Assembly: GCA_017650255.1 (NCBI GenBank)
Contig: JAGCFG010000005.1
Coordinates: 1-14,901, forward strand
Source: Alphaproteobacteria bacterium
GTDB lineage: Bacteria; Pseudomonadota; Alphaproteobacteria; RF32; CAG-239
DNA length: 14,901 nt
Direction: 5' to 3'
The translations under genes and the position numbers were made by a program. Shown piece after piece: positions 6,888-14,349 of the stretch; position 1 is the first letter of the stretch; every line of letters begins with the position of its first letter. The notes under the pieces were generated by a model, which was not told where the DNA came from, did no database searches, and saw only the letters and a program-made list of their open reading frames with translations.

Positions 6888-8270
6888 ATGAGTGAAAGTG
6901 ATTTTGAAAAAAATATAGATGATATCATGAAAATATCACAAGATATCATAAATAAACAAAAAGAAGAAGCAAGGAAATTAAAAGAAAAGGAGAAAGAAGA
7001 AGCAAGAAAATTAAGAGAAAAGGAGGAAGAAGAAGCAAGGAAATTAAGAGAAAAGGAGGAAGAAGAAGCAAGAAAACAAAAAATAGAGAGAGAAAAAAAA
7101 GAGCAAAAAGAAAAAGAAATAAAAGAATGGGAAAGCGGCGAAGCTGCAAAATCTGTAGAGCGATACACAGAATTACTTGCAAAGGGGTATAAAATTACAG
7201 CATCATCTTGCGGAGGCGATACCGCGTCCTTAGACGTTCTGAAATTTGCAATAGAAAAAGGACTTAAAGAGGAAGATATAAATTATCTTTTTACAAACAC
7301 CAAAAATCCTGAACGAATGGAAGTTCTGGTAAAACAAGGTCATGCAGATGTAAATTCATATCCAATTCAAAACATAAAAGATTGGTACGAAGAAAGTTAT
7401 ACGACAGAAAAAGTTTATCTCGGGTGCAGATGGGAAACGCACTATAGTGGTAAATATGATAAAGAATGGGAGGAATGTGTAGAAATATATGATTACGTAA
7501 AACACTATAAAAATCCCGAAGCTATAATGGCATTCCAAAAACTTGTAGAGCTTGGATACAAACCTAAAAATGTTGAAGATGCTGAAGCTGTTGTATATAT
7601 GATTGAAGTTTCAGAGAAAGAAAAAGAGCAACAAGCTAAGATGGAGGCAGAAAAACAAGCCGAAATTCAACGAAAAGCAGAAGAAGAACAAGCCAAAATT
7701 CTACGGGAAAAAGAAGAAAAAGCCTCTGATACGCTTGAAATAGATAAATTACCTCCGGCATTGAAATTGCTTGGAAAAACTCTACTTGAAAAAGACTTAA
7801 ATCGTTATGTCCCACGCCCCAAACATGATAGCGATGGTAATAAAACTAAATGCATTTTTGATTATCTTACTGTTCGTGGGTATAAAAAGGAAGAAAGTGA
7901 TAAAGTATGGCTATATAATGTTGAAGAAATAGCAACTGAATTAGTTTAGTTACAAAAAAATGGGGTTATTTCCAAAAAATTTGAAATTTTAAAACCTGAA
8001 GAATTTATAAATTCTGATATCTTCACTAACCCGAAAGAATTTGGTCTAAGCCCAGATAGGCAAGATTTTAGAGAAACAAATACTATCAAAGACTATATGA
8101 CTTCTGTAGAAAATAAAAGGCGAGAAAAATTGCAAGAACTTAATAATAAAAAAATTAACCAGTTACGCATGAGAACAGCCAAAAAAGCCGATAAGGTGGC
8201 AAAAAAAGTCGGTGTTAATACAAATTTTGAAAAAGCTTTATCAGAAAGGCTGGAGCGCAGAGCAAAATAA
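6888..8270 (+). pseudogene. Charged coiled-coil protein with ankyrin-like segments, split by an in-frame TAG
   Basis: Not recognised as a known family. Seen: 353 codons to TAG at 7947-7949, then 106 further codons in the same frame to TAA at 8268-8270, with no ribosome site or good start for the second part. The full frame would be 460 codons. Residues 20-80 are a highly charged helix with four 11-residue repeats. Residues 115-156 (DVLKFAIEKGL, then MEVLVKQGHADVN) and 211-230 resemble degenerate ankyrin units. A second coiled coil spans about 243-278, and the part after TAG ends in a basic helix (RMRTAKKADKVAKKV). No signal peptide or membrane segment. Upstream promoter and strong ribosome site imply expression. 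The amber codon could be a recent nonsense mutation, a sequencing error, or programmed readthrough; as it stands the product is 353 aa. A scaffold or effector role is conceivable but unproven. Confidence 0.6.
6963..7094 (+). repeat. 33-bp tandem repeat, four copies, encoding 11-residue units
   Basis: Copies at 6963-6995, 6996-7028, 7029-7061 and a degenerate 7062-7094 encode EEARKLKEKEK, EEARKLREKEE (twice) and EEARKQKIERE. Copies 2 and 3 differ at one base, indicating recent duplication. The period is a multiple of three, so copy-number change keeps the frame. An 11-residue (hendecad) period fits a nearly straight coiled coil. Confidence 0.9.
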
Positions 8271-8286
8271 TGGTTCTTCTGCAATA

Positions 8287-8799
8287 TTATTCCTCGAAAC
8301 TTTCATATTTTTTGAGCGGCGGAGTATATAAAAAGGTCAAATTTCCTCTTTTTGCAGGCAGATTAATCACTTCTACATTATACCGGAAATCTTCAGGATA
8401 TACCAGTAAATAAACAGGTTTTTTGCCGCCGGAAACACAAAGACGCATATTTTCGCCGCGAACATGGTTGTTTATCTTAAGTTTTATGATTGTATCTGCC
8501 ACCAAATAATTTCTTTGTGGTTCAAAATTCTCGACATTTTCCTCAGTATAAGAGTTAATGTAATTAAGGACCAAGTTACGCTTTCTTTTATCAATTATTG
8601 AGCCGTCGGTTTGTTCATCCATATATTTATTAATCTCTTCTACCACACTTTCAACAAGTGACAAATCATCGCATTTCGGCAGATTTGCATCTATCTCGTC
8701 CTGTGATATATCATCCGGAATATACCTAATTGTATTGCTGTCTTCTGCAAAAGCCAAAACAGGAATAAAAAAAGCTAAAAGAAAAACAATATATTTCAT
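8287..8799 (-). CDS. Small exported protein of unknown function
   Basis: 170 residues. Seen: a clear signal peptide (KY, then a hydrophobic stretch, cleavage after AFA near residue 18), so the mature protein is probably periplasmic. Two cysteines, C43 and C121, could form a disulfide. The middle (44-90) is helical and acidic; the second half (96-160) looks like beta strands (DTIIKLKIN, PVYLLVYPEDF, NLTFLYTPP). I do not recognise the family. The start is well set: AAGG at 8806-8809 overlaps the asnS stop codon and lies six bases before the ATG, so the gene is very likely co-transcribed with, and perhaps coupled to, asnS. A functional link to asnS is not implied. It ends 16 bases from the convergent coiled-coil gene, with no terminator between them. 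Confidence 0.75.
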   Translation of the reverse strand: MKYIVFLLAFFIPVLAFAEDSNTIRYIPDDISQDEIDANLPKCDDLSLVESVVEEINKYMDEQTDGSIIDKRKRNLVLNYINSYTEENVENFEPQRNYLVADTIIKLKINNHVRGENMRLCVSGGKKPVYLLVYPEDFRYNVEVINLPAKRGNLTFLYTPPLKKYESFEE

Positions 8800-8807
8800 T
8801 TCAAACC

Positions 8808-10196
8808 TTAAAAGTTGACCGATTTCGGAGTGCGAGGGAATGGTATTACATCGCGAATATTGCCAATACCTGTCAAAAGCAACATCATACGCTCAAATCC
8901 CAAACCAAAGCCGGCATGAGGAACAGAACCATAACGGCGAGAATCCAAATACCAGTTATAGTCTTCTTCTTTCATACCCAATTCTTTTATACGAGCAACC
9001 AGTTTGTCATAGCGCTCCTCACGTTGTGAACCACCGATAAGCTCGCCAATACCAGGCACGAGAACATCCATGGCAGCAACGGTCTTGTTATCGTCGTTCA
9101 TACGCATATAAAAGGCTTTAATCTCCTTCGGATAATCACGGACAATAACCGGACGTTTGAAGTGCTTCTCGGCCAAAAAGCGCTCGTGCTCTGTTTGCAT
9201 ATCTACACCATACTCCGGCTTATATTCAAATGCCTGTCCCGATTTCTGCATAATCTCGATAGCCTCAGTATATGTTATGCGAGCAAAAGGTTGGTTGATA
9301 ATGTTATCCAAAGTTTCTTTCAAGCCAGGAGCAACAAATTTTTCGAATAACTCAATATCTTCGGGACAATTTTCAACAACATGCTTAACGCAATATCTGA
9401 CCATATCCTCTGCCAAATCCATATCGTCATGAATGTCGGCAAAGGCCATTTCTGGTTCTATCATCCAAAATTCTGCAGCGTGACGTGTGGTGTTGGAATT
9501 TTCAGCTCTAAATGTTGGACCGAAAGTATAAATATCACCCAAAGCCATGGCATACATTTCGCCGTTGAGCTGCCCCGAAACAGTCAGATGCGCCTGTTTG
9601 CCGAAAAAGTCTTGCGAATAATCAACTTGTCCGTCTTTTGTCTTTGGAACATTATTCAAATCGAGAGTTGTAACTTGAAACATTTCGCCGGCGCCTTCGC
9701 AGTCAGAACCTGTAATAATTGGCGTGTGAACATAGCGAAAACCGCGAGAATGGAAAAACTGGTGAATGGCAAAAGACAGCTCGGAACGAACACGAAATGC
9801 TGCGCCATACTTGTTTGTGCGTGGACGCAAATGTGCAATTGTGCGCAAATATTCATCAGTATGTTTTTTCTTTTGCAACGGATAATCTTCATTGGCAATA
9901 TCATAAATTTCTATTGTTTCTGCAACAACCTCATATTTTTGATTGCCACCCTGAGATTCTACCAAAGCGCCAAAAACTGCGACAGAAGAACCTGTTGTCA
10001 ATTTTTTCAACTCATCATAATTAGATAAATTATTCTTTGCGATTATTTGCATATTTTTCAAGCATGAGCCGTCATTTAGCTCTATAAACATAAAATCTTT
10101 AGAATCGCGACGAGTTTTTACCCAACCTTTGACCAAAACTTCAGCGATGGTGGAAGAAGAGTTAAGCAAATCAACAATTTTTGTTCTTTTTAGCAT
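8808..10196 (-). CDS. asnS: Asparaginyl-tRNA synthetase
   Basis: 462 residues, close to E. coli AsnRS. It charges tRNA-Asn with asparagine using ATP. Seen: an N-terminal OB-fold anticodon-binding domain (about 15-100, [22 protein letters not shown] at its start), class II motif 1 with [21 protein letters not shown] (151-171), [16 protein letters not shown] (198-213), motif 2 [21 protein letters not shown] (229-249), [10 protein letters not shown] (390-399) and motif 3 [15 protein letters not shown] (429-443). The insertion and loop pattern is asparaginyl, not aspartyl. Start at ATG 10196 has AGGA nine bases upstream. Known: many alphaproteobacteria lack AsnRS and make Asn-tRNA by amidating Asp-tRNA, so its presence is informative about this lineage. 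It heads a two-gene unit with the exported protein at 8287. Confidence 0.95.
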   Translation of the reverse strand: MLKRTKIVDLLNSSSTIAEVLVKGWVKTRRDSKDFMFIELNDGSCLKNMQIIAKNNLSNYDELKKLTTGSSVAVFGALVESQGGNQKYEVVAETIEIYDIANEDYPLQKKKHTDEYLRTIAHLRPRTNKYGAAFRVRSELSFAIHQFFHSRGFRYVHTPIITGSDCEGAGEMFQVTTLDLNNVPKTKDGQVDYSQDFFGKQAHLTVSGQLNGEMYAMALGDIYTFGPTFRAENSNTTRHAAEFWMIEPEMAFADIHDDMDLAEDMVRYCVKHVVENCPEDIELFEKFVAPGLKETLDNIINQPFARITYTEAIEIMQKSGQAFEYKPEYGVDMQTEHERFLAEKHFKRPVIVRDYPKEIKAFYMRMNDDNKTVAAMDVLVPGIGELIGGSQREERYDKLVARIKELGMKEEDYNWYLDSRRYGSVPHAGFGLGFERMMLLLTGIGNIRDVIPFPRTPKSVNF

Positions 10197-10233
10197 TTTA
10201 GTTTTTCCTATTTAAATTTTTTTAACTTTGCGC

Positions 10234-10262
10234 AATATACAATACTTATATTTAATTGTCCA
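10234..10262 (-). promoter_or_regulatory. Promoter of asnS
   Basis: On the minus strand TGGACA (10257-10262), a 17-base spacer and TATATT (10234-10239) give a good sigma-70-like promoter. The -10 runs directly into TTGCGCAA at 10228-10235, a palindrome shared with the region upstream of the flavodiiron gene, so it would lie at the transcription start. Confidence 0.6.
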
Positions 10263-10269
10263 GATTCCA

Positions 10270-10327
10270 TTGACAATAATTGCACAGTTGATAATATGTG
10301 TTTAGTAAAATCGATAACATAAAGGAG
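10270..10327 (+). promoter_or_regulatory. Promoter and ribosome site of the lipoprotein gene
   Basis: A consensus TTGACA (10270-10275), 16-base spacer and TAATAT (10292-10297) form a strong promoter arranged back-to-back with the asnS promoter; the two -35 elements are only seven bases apart. AAGGAG at 10322-10327 is five bases before the ATG at 10333. Confidence 0.65.
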
Positions 10328-10332
10328 TTAAA

Positions 10333-10806
10333 ATGAAGAAAATATTGTGGATTGTGGCGGCTTTGCCACTTTTGATGCTGGGTGCATGTGCCGCAGACAT
10401 CGGAGCAAACCAATATGACTCAGGGGCAGTTGGCTCTGTCACTCAAGCTTTGAAAGGAACAATCGTATCTGTCAGAGCGATAACTGTTCGCGACAACGAC
10501 AGATCAACAGGAACAGCCATCGGTGCTTTGGCCGGCGGTCTCGGCGGCTCGCAGATAGGAAAAGGCTCTACCGCAGCCATTTTGGGTGCCACAGGCGGCG
10601 CTCTCTTGGGCGGTGCAGCAGGAAATATGGCGCAAAAAGGTCTGTCCAGCCAACAGGGGTATGAATATGTCGTACAACTTGACAATGGTGGAGTTGTTAC
10701 CGTAAGTCAAGGTAACGATGTTTTGCTCGCAACAGGACAACGTTGCATGGTTTTGTATGGTAGCAGCGGTTCTCGCGCAAGAGTTATTCCTTATAACGGA
10801 TATTAA
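10333..10806 (+). CDS. Glycine-zipper outer-membrane lipoprotein (SlyB/Pcp, 17-kDa-antigen type)
   Basis: 157 residues. Seen: a lipoprotein signal with lipobox LGAC and acylated Cys at 19, then a short linker, TIVSVRAITV (43-52), and a glycine-zipper double segment at about 62-98 (GTAIGALAGGLGGSQIGKG followed by AAILGATGGALLGGAAGNM) matching the 2TM glycine-zipper family. The C-terminal 40 residues (YEYVVQLDNGGVVTVSQGNDVLLATGQRCMVLY) are the usual beta-rich end. Known: relatives include E. coli SlyB and the rickettsial 17-kDa antigen, small lipoproteins anchored in the outer membrane and tied to envelope integrity. Own promoter and a perfect terminator make it monocistronic. Which subfamily member it is cannot be decided by eye, so no symbol is given. 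Confidence 0.85.
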   Translation: MKKILWIVAALPLLMLGACAADIGANQYDSGAVGSVTQALKGTIVSVRAITVRDNDRSTGTAIGALAGGLGGSQIGKGSTAAILGATGGALLGGAAGNMAQKGLSSQQGYEYVVQLDNGGVVTVSQGNDVLLATGQRCMVLYGSSGSRARVIPYNGY

Positions 10807-10827
10807 TTTTTTTAATTTTATCAATTC

Positions 10828-10853
10828 AAATGGCCGCAGTTTTGCGGCCATTT
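10828..10853 (+). terminator. Intrinsic terminator of the lipoprotein gene
   Basis: AAATGGCCGCA and TGCGGCCATTT form a perfect 11-bp stem around a GTTT loop, followed by T-rich sequence. It begins 22 bases after the lipoprotein stop and separates that gene from guaC. Confidence 0.92.
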
Positions 10854-10885
10854 TTGTTTTGCTTTGTTGATTAACAATAAAAATC

Positions 10886-10945
10886 TTGCGAAAAAATGCC
10901 GATAGAATATAATACCTGCAGTTTCTATGATTTTTTGATGAAGGA
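10886..10945 (+). promoter_or_regulatory. Promoter and ribosome site of guaC
   Basis: TTGCGA (10886-10891), 16-base spacer and perfect TATAAT (10908-10913), followed by a short leader and AAGGA (10941-10945) six bases before the ATG at 10952. The leader of about 30 bases is too short to hold a purine riboswitch. Confidence 0.65.
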
Positions 10946-10951
10946 TTCCAA

Positions 10952-12070
10952 ATGACACAGATAAGAGACAGTATTGAGTTAGATTTTTGCGATGTTTTGT
11001 TTCAGCCCAAAAGAACAACCCTCAATTCGCGACAAGAAGCAAATGTCATAAGAGAATATAAGTTCAAATATTATCCGCACAAAATTGTTTCTTGCGGAAT
11101 TATGGCAGCCAACATGGCTACAACAGGCACTTTCGAAATCAATGATGTATTGCAAAAACATCAGGCAATTACTTGTCTGCACAAACATTATGACTTTGGA
11201 AACAAAGAAAATTTTGATTATATAAGCCAAAATTTTAATAAAGAAGAAAGTTGTCATAATTCCTATACTTTTATTACAACAGGTTTGAGAGACGATAAAG
11301 AAAAGCTGTTTTCCCTGTTGTCAAACGAAAATTTCAAGATTGATAAACTTTGCATTGATATTGCCAATGGTTACATTCCAAAGTTGGCAGATTTTGTGAA
11401 AAATGTCAGAGAAAAATTTCCAAATTTGCTGATTATGGTCGGTAACGTCGTTACCGGTGATATGACACAAGATTTAATATTGAGCGGAGCCGATATTGTC
11501 AAAGTTGGTATAGGTCCCGGCTCGGTTTGCACAACCAGAAAATTGACCGGTGTCGGAAGACCGCAGCTTTCTGCAATTTTAGAGTGTGCTGATGCCGCCC
11601 ATGGTCTTAGCGGTTTGGTTTGTGCTGACGGAGGTTGCACTTGCGCCGGTGATGTGGCAAAAGCTTTTGGAGCAGGTGCCGATTTTGTGATGATTGGGGG
11701 AATGTTTGCCGGAACAGACGAGGCAGCTGGAGAGTTGATTGAAAAAACTATCCAGACTTGCAATTTGGAAGAGGTTTCCGGAGAAATGCGTCTGTTGAAC
11801 AAAATAGAAAAATATAAGCAATTTTATGGAATGTCGTCGCAATTGGCGCAAGAAAAGCACTTTGGCGGAATGGCATGTTACCGCGCATCAGAAGGAAAAG
11901 TGGTCGAGGTTGCTTATCGCGGCAGCATCGAAAATGTAATCCAAGAAATTTTGGGCGGCATTCGCTCCACAATGTCATATATCGGCGCGAGAAAGCTGAA
12001 AGATATTCCAAAGTGCACGACTTTTTATCGCGTGAACCGCCAGCTCAATGAGGTTTTTGGCAAAAGCTGA
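10952..12070 (+). CDS. guaC: GMP reductase
   Basis: 372 residues. It converts GMP to IMP and ammonia with NADPH, balancing purine pools. Seen: an N-terminal DFCDVLFQPKRTTLNSR (11-27) and CGIMAANMATTGTFEI (48-63), a TIM-barrel core with CIDIANGY (134-141), NVVTGDM (165-171) and the catalytic loop GIGPGSVCTTR (186-196), whose C193 corresponds to the E. coli thioimidate Cys186. DGGC (226-229), GGMFAG (249-254) and FYGMSS (291-296) complete the GMP-binding elements. Closely colinear with E. coli GuaC, which has 347 residues; most of the excess is an insertion of roughly 15 residues just before FYGMSS (about 266-289). Two CBS domains typical of IMP dehydrogenase are absent, which separates it from GuaB. 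Monocistronic, own promoter, convergent with the flavodiiron gene. Confidence 0.93.
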   Translation: MTQIRDSIELDFCDVLFQPKRTTLNSRQEANVIREYKFKYYPHKIVSCGIMAANMATTGTFEINDVLQKHQAITCLHKHYDFGNKENFDYISQNFNKEESCHNSYTFITTGLRDDKEKLFSLLSNENFKIDKLCIDIANGYIPKLADFVKNVREKFPNLLIMVGNVVTGDMTQDLILSGADIVKVGIGPGSVCTTRKLTGVGRPQLSAILECADAAHGLSGLVCADGGCTCAGDVAKAFGAGADFVMIGGMFAGTDEAAGELIEKTIQTCNLEEVSGEMRLLNKIEKYKQFYGMSSQLAQEKHFGGMACYRASEGKVVEVAYRGSIENVIQEILGGIRSTMSYIGARKLKDIPKCTTFYRVNRQLNEVFGKS

Positions 12071-12082
12071 TTAAAATAAACA

Positions 12083-12114
12083 GAGGGCGATAAAAAATAG
12101 AAATTATCGCCTTT
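12083..12114. terminator. Bidirectional terminator between guaC and the flavodiiron gene
   Basis: GGCGATAA (12086-12093) pairs with TTATCGCC (12104-12111), extended by G-U and A-T pairs on the outside, around a ten-base A-rich loop. TTT follows on the plus strand and a T-rich stretch on the minus strand. It lies 12 bases after guaC and 30 bases beyond the end of the flavodiiron gene, serving both. Confidence 0.8.
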
Positions 12115-12144
12115 AAAATGTTGAGGTTTTTGTAAAATAAACCA

Positions 12145-13323
12145 CTAACCCAAAATTTGTTTTGTATGTTCTTTCAGTTTTTCCAAAACTTCCGGCTTCG
12201 GGGTATATTTTTCTTCAAACGGAGCAATAGTCTGCCACCCAAGCTCCTCCATAATGGTTTGAATTTTGTTGACCACACCGCCGCGCCAGCCATAAGAAGC
12301 AAAGGCAAAACCTTTTTTGTTTTTCGGCGCCAGACCTTTCAGATATGTCACAAAAGCAGCCACTCTCGGAAACAGTTCATTATTCAGAGTAGGAGTACCG
12401 ATAACCACATATTTTGCCTCTAAAATATCGCACATAACCTCCGAAGTGTGTGCGTTTGTCAAACATCTTTTAACCACCGGTACACCTGCATCTTGAAAAA
12501 CAGCCGTAATCGTTTCGGCCAATTTTGCGGTTGCTCCCCACATAGTGTCATAGACCACAACTGCGCTTCCGTCTGTTTCTCCCGACGCCCATTTTGCATA
12601 GTTGCTCAAAATCCAATTCACTTCTTCTTTGCCGTTCCAAATGCAACCGTGCGATGGTGCAATCATCTCAATCTCAAGATTAAGCTCATTCGCGGTATTC
12701 AAAGCCTTTTGCGCCTGCATTCCGTAAGGAAATAAAATATTTGCATAATAGCTTTTTGCCTCTTCACAGACAATGCCGAAATTTGTCTCACTTGCCCAGA
12801 TTGTGTTTGCGCAATAATGTTGCCCGAAACCATCATTTGAGAACAAAATTTTCTCTTGCGGGCAATAGCTCATCATAGAGTCCGGCCAATGCAACAGCGG
12901 TGTCGTCACAAAAGTAATATTACGTTTTCCCAAAGAAATTGATTCTCCGGTTTTTACAATTTGAAAATTCCAGCCCGTGGTATCAAAATGTGCCTCCAAA
13001 GCCATTTTTCCGGCAGAGTTGGTAACAACAACCGCTTGCGGAGCAAGTTTTACCAATTCGGGAATATTGCCGGAGTGGTCGAGTTCGACATGGTTTACGA
13101 TGATATAGTCAATTTTAGAAAAATCGGTAACACTTTTAATGCGCTCGATATTTTCTTGCGACAAATATTGTTTAACTCCGTCAATAAGCGCGATTTTTTC
13201 ATCCTTTATCAAATAAGAATTATAAGTTGAGCCGTGGCTGACATGATATCCGTGAAACTCCGTCAAATTCCAATCTTTAACGCCGACCCAATAAATATTT
13301 TCCTTAACTTTTAATGCTTCCAT
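12145..13323 (-). CDS. A-type flavoprotein / flavodiiron protein (FprA family)
   Basis: 392 residues, the usual size for two-domain enzymes of this family. They reduce O2 to water (some also NO to N2O) in the cytoplasm of anaerobes. Seen: a metallo-beta-lactamase-like domain (1-250) with di-iron ligands H78, E80 and D82 in NHVELDHSG, H145 in LLHWPDSM, D164 in SNDGFGQH and H225 in APSHG, spaced as in the family. A C-terminal flavodoxin domain (about 254-392) has the FMN loop YDTMWGATAKLAE (258-270), GTPTLNNELFP (309-319) and SYGWRGG (343-349). No rubredoxin or NADH-oxidase extension is fused, so an external electron donor is needed; none is adjacent. It ends in TAG. ATG 13323 has GAGG about six bases upstream. 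O2 versus NO preference cannot be read from sequence. Confidence 0.93.
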   Translation of the reverse strand: MEALKVKENIYWVGVKDWNLTEFHGYHVSHGSTYNSYLIKDEKIALIDGVKQYLSQENIERIKSVTDFSKIDYIIVNHVELDHSGNIPELVKLAPQAVVVTNSAGKMALEAHFDTTGWNFQIVKTGESISLGKRNITFVTTPLLHWPDSMMSYCPQEKILFSNDGFGQHYCANTIWASETNFGIVCEEAKSYYANILFPYGMQAQKALNTANELNLEIEMIAPSHGCIWNGKEEVNWILSNYAKWASGETDGSAVVVYDTMWGATAKLAETITAVFQDAGVPVVKRCLTNAHTSEVMCDILEAKYVVIGTPTLNNELFPRVAAFVTYLKGLAPKNKKGFAFASYGWRGGVVNKIQTIMEELGWQTIAPFEEKYTPKPEVLEKLKEHTKQILG

Positions 13324-13361
13324 TTTTTACCTCTTTGAACTTGTGTTAACAAACTGCAGAC

Positions 13362-13389
13362 AATATAATATATTTTTTCATTTTATCAA
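13362..13389 (-). promoter_or_regulatory. Promoter of the flavodiiron gene
   Basis: On the minus strand TTGATA (13384-13389), 16-base spacer and TATATT (13362-13367), about 40 bases before the start codon. Nine bases upstream of the -35 is the palindrome TTGCGCAA (13398-13405), a possible regulator site. Confidence 0.55.
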
Positions 13390-13440
13390 ACCCAATTTTG
13401 CGCAATATAAAACAAAAGACCATAGCAATGTTCAAAAGAT

Positions 13441-13519
13441 TGTAACATTTCGTAACATAATGATAACAATAATGCTATTGACAAACGATTATATGCTGTT
13501 ATCCTAAACAGCGTGTTTA
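13441..13519 (+). promoter_or_regulatory. Promoter of the beta-barrel gene with OmpR-like repeats and overlapping palindromes
   Basis: TTGACA (13478-13483), 16-base spacer and TATCCT (13500-13505) form the promoter. Upstream, GTAACAT occurs at 13442-13448 and again at 13452-13458, exactly ten bases apart, resembling the tandem half-sites bound by OmpR-type regulators at porin promoters. Across the -10, GCTGTT (13495-13500) is inverted as AACAGC (13507-13512), and TAAACA (13505-13510) is inverted as TGTTTA (13514-13519), giving two overlapping palindromes that could be an operator. Binding is inferred. Confidence 0.5.
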
Positions 13520-13571
13520 GCTGTAAAAGCCGTAACACTTATGTACAAAACAAAAAAGAAAGGACTTTCTT

Positions 13572-14240
13572 ATGAGAAAACTATTAACTATGACCGCTGT
13601 TGCATTGGTTGCTTCTTATGCTACAGCATCTGCTGCAACAATCGAACTGAAACCTTATGTTGGTTTGGAAACAGGTTATATGAAAACTCATTCTGAAGAA
13701 TTCAAAGTAATGGGTATTAAAATTAATTCCATGTTTGAAGACAATCAATATACCGGTGCTTTGGTAGCCGGTGCCAGAGTATCTAAAAACTTTGGTTTTG
13801 AAGCATTTATTCAAAGAGGAAAAGAAGAGAGCAAAAATGTAAATCTTGAAAGAATTCTTGATGGTATAATGCCGCAAGTTAGCGACTATGTAAGCTACAA
13901 AGTAAAAGCAAAATCTCAATTAGACTATGCTTGGGGTTTAGATTTCAACGGATATCTTCCTTTGACAGAGAAAATAGAATTGGTTGGTACCGTCGGTCTC
14001 GGTTCCTATAACTTTACTCACAAAATTGGTGTAGGTCTTGCCGGCACAAACCTGCCTGTTACCATTAGCCAAGATGAAGAGAATGTATTCGGTTTGAGAT
14101 TGGGTCTCGGCGTAGACTACAAGCTTAATGACAAGTGGTCATTAAGAGGTACATATCGCTATGTAAAACTTGATCCGGGTGCATTAGAGTGGACAGATAC
14201 ACTCAATGAAGTTACCGTCGGATTGCGTTATGCATTCTAA
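13572..14240 (+). CDS. Outer-membrane beta-barrel protein (OmpA/OmpW-like porin fold)
   Basis: 222 residues. Seen: a signal peptide with cleavage after ASA near residue 21, then alternating amphipathic strands typical of an eight-stranded outer-membrane barrel: KPYVGLETGYMK (27-38), YTGALVAGARVS (60-71), FGFEAFIQRG (74-83), LDYAWGLDFNGYL (117-129), IELVGTVGLGSYNF (135-148), NVFGLRLGLGVDYKL (171-185), WSLRGTYRYVKLD (189-201) and VTVGLRYAF at the end with the terminal Phe recognised by the BAM machinery. Long loops separate strands around 38-58, 84-116 and 150-168. No peptidoglycan-binding OmpA domain follows. AGGA seven bases before ATG 13572 supports the start. Strong promoter, elaborate upstream sites and perfect terminator indicate an abundant, regulated surface protein. 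A host-interaction role is possible but not shown. Confidence 0.85.
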   Translation: MRKLLTMTAVALVASYATASAATIELKPYVGLETGYMKTHSEEFKVMGIKINSMFEDNQYTGALVAGARVSKNFGFEAFIQRGKEESKNVNLERILDGIMPQVSDYVSYKVKAKSQLDYAWGLDFNGYLPLTEKIELVGTVGLGSYNFTHKIGVGLAGTNLPVTISQDEENVFGLRLGLGVDYKLNDKWSLRGTYRYVKLDPGALEWTDTLNEVTVGLRYAF

Positions 14241-14261
14241 TCTTTAGAAAAGATATCTCTT

Positions 14262-14300
14262 AAAAATTCCGGACTCTGATATGAGCCCGGAATTTTTTTT
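14262..14300 (+). terminator. Intrinsic terminator of the beta-barrel gene
   Basis: AAAAATTCCGG (14262-14272) pairs with CCGGAATTTTT (14287-14297); inside, CTC and GAG extend the stem around TGATAT. A run of T follows immediately. It starts 21 bases after the stop codon. Confidence 0.92.
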
Positions 14301-14349
14301 TTACGAAGCTCGAGCAATGGGGTGCGCAATTTCACACTCCTGTAGAAAA

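Noticed and set aside
7947..7949. A recoded genetic code in which TAG is read as an amino acid.
   Set aside because: The flavodiiron gene ends at TAG (12145-12147) at the normal family length, so TAG acts as a stop here. Only local readthrough or mutation remains.
9381..10028. A 215-codon plus-strand ORF.
   Set aside because: It lies wholly antisense to asnS, which has all class II motifs, and has no ribosome site or recognisable protein features.
10212..10225. A second CtrA box before asnS (TTAA ... TTAA).
   Set aside because: The spacer is six bases, not seven, and the region is simply T/A-rich.
10914..10951. A purine riboswitch before guaC.
   Set aside because: The leader between the promoter and the start is under 40 bases, too short for the aptamer, and no conserved purine-aptamer loops are seen.
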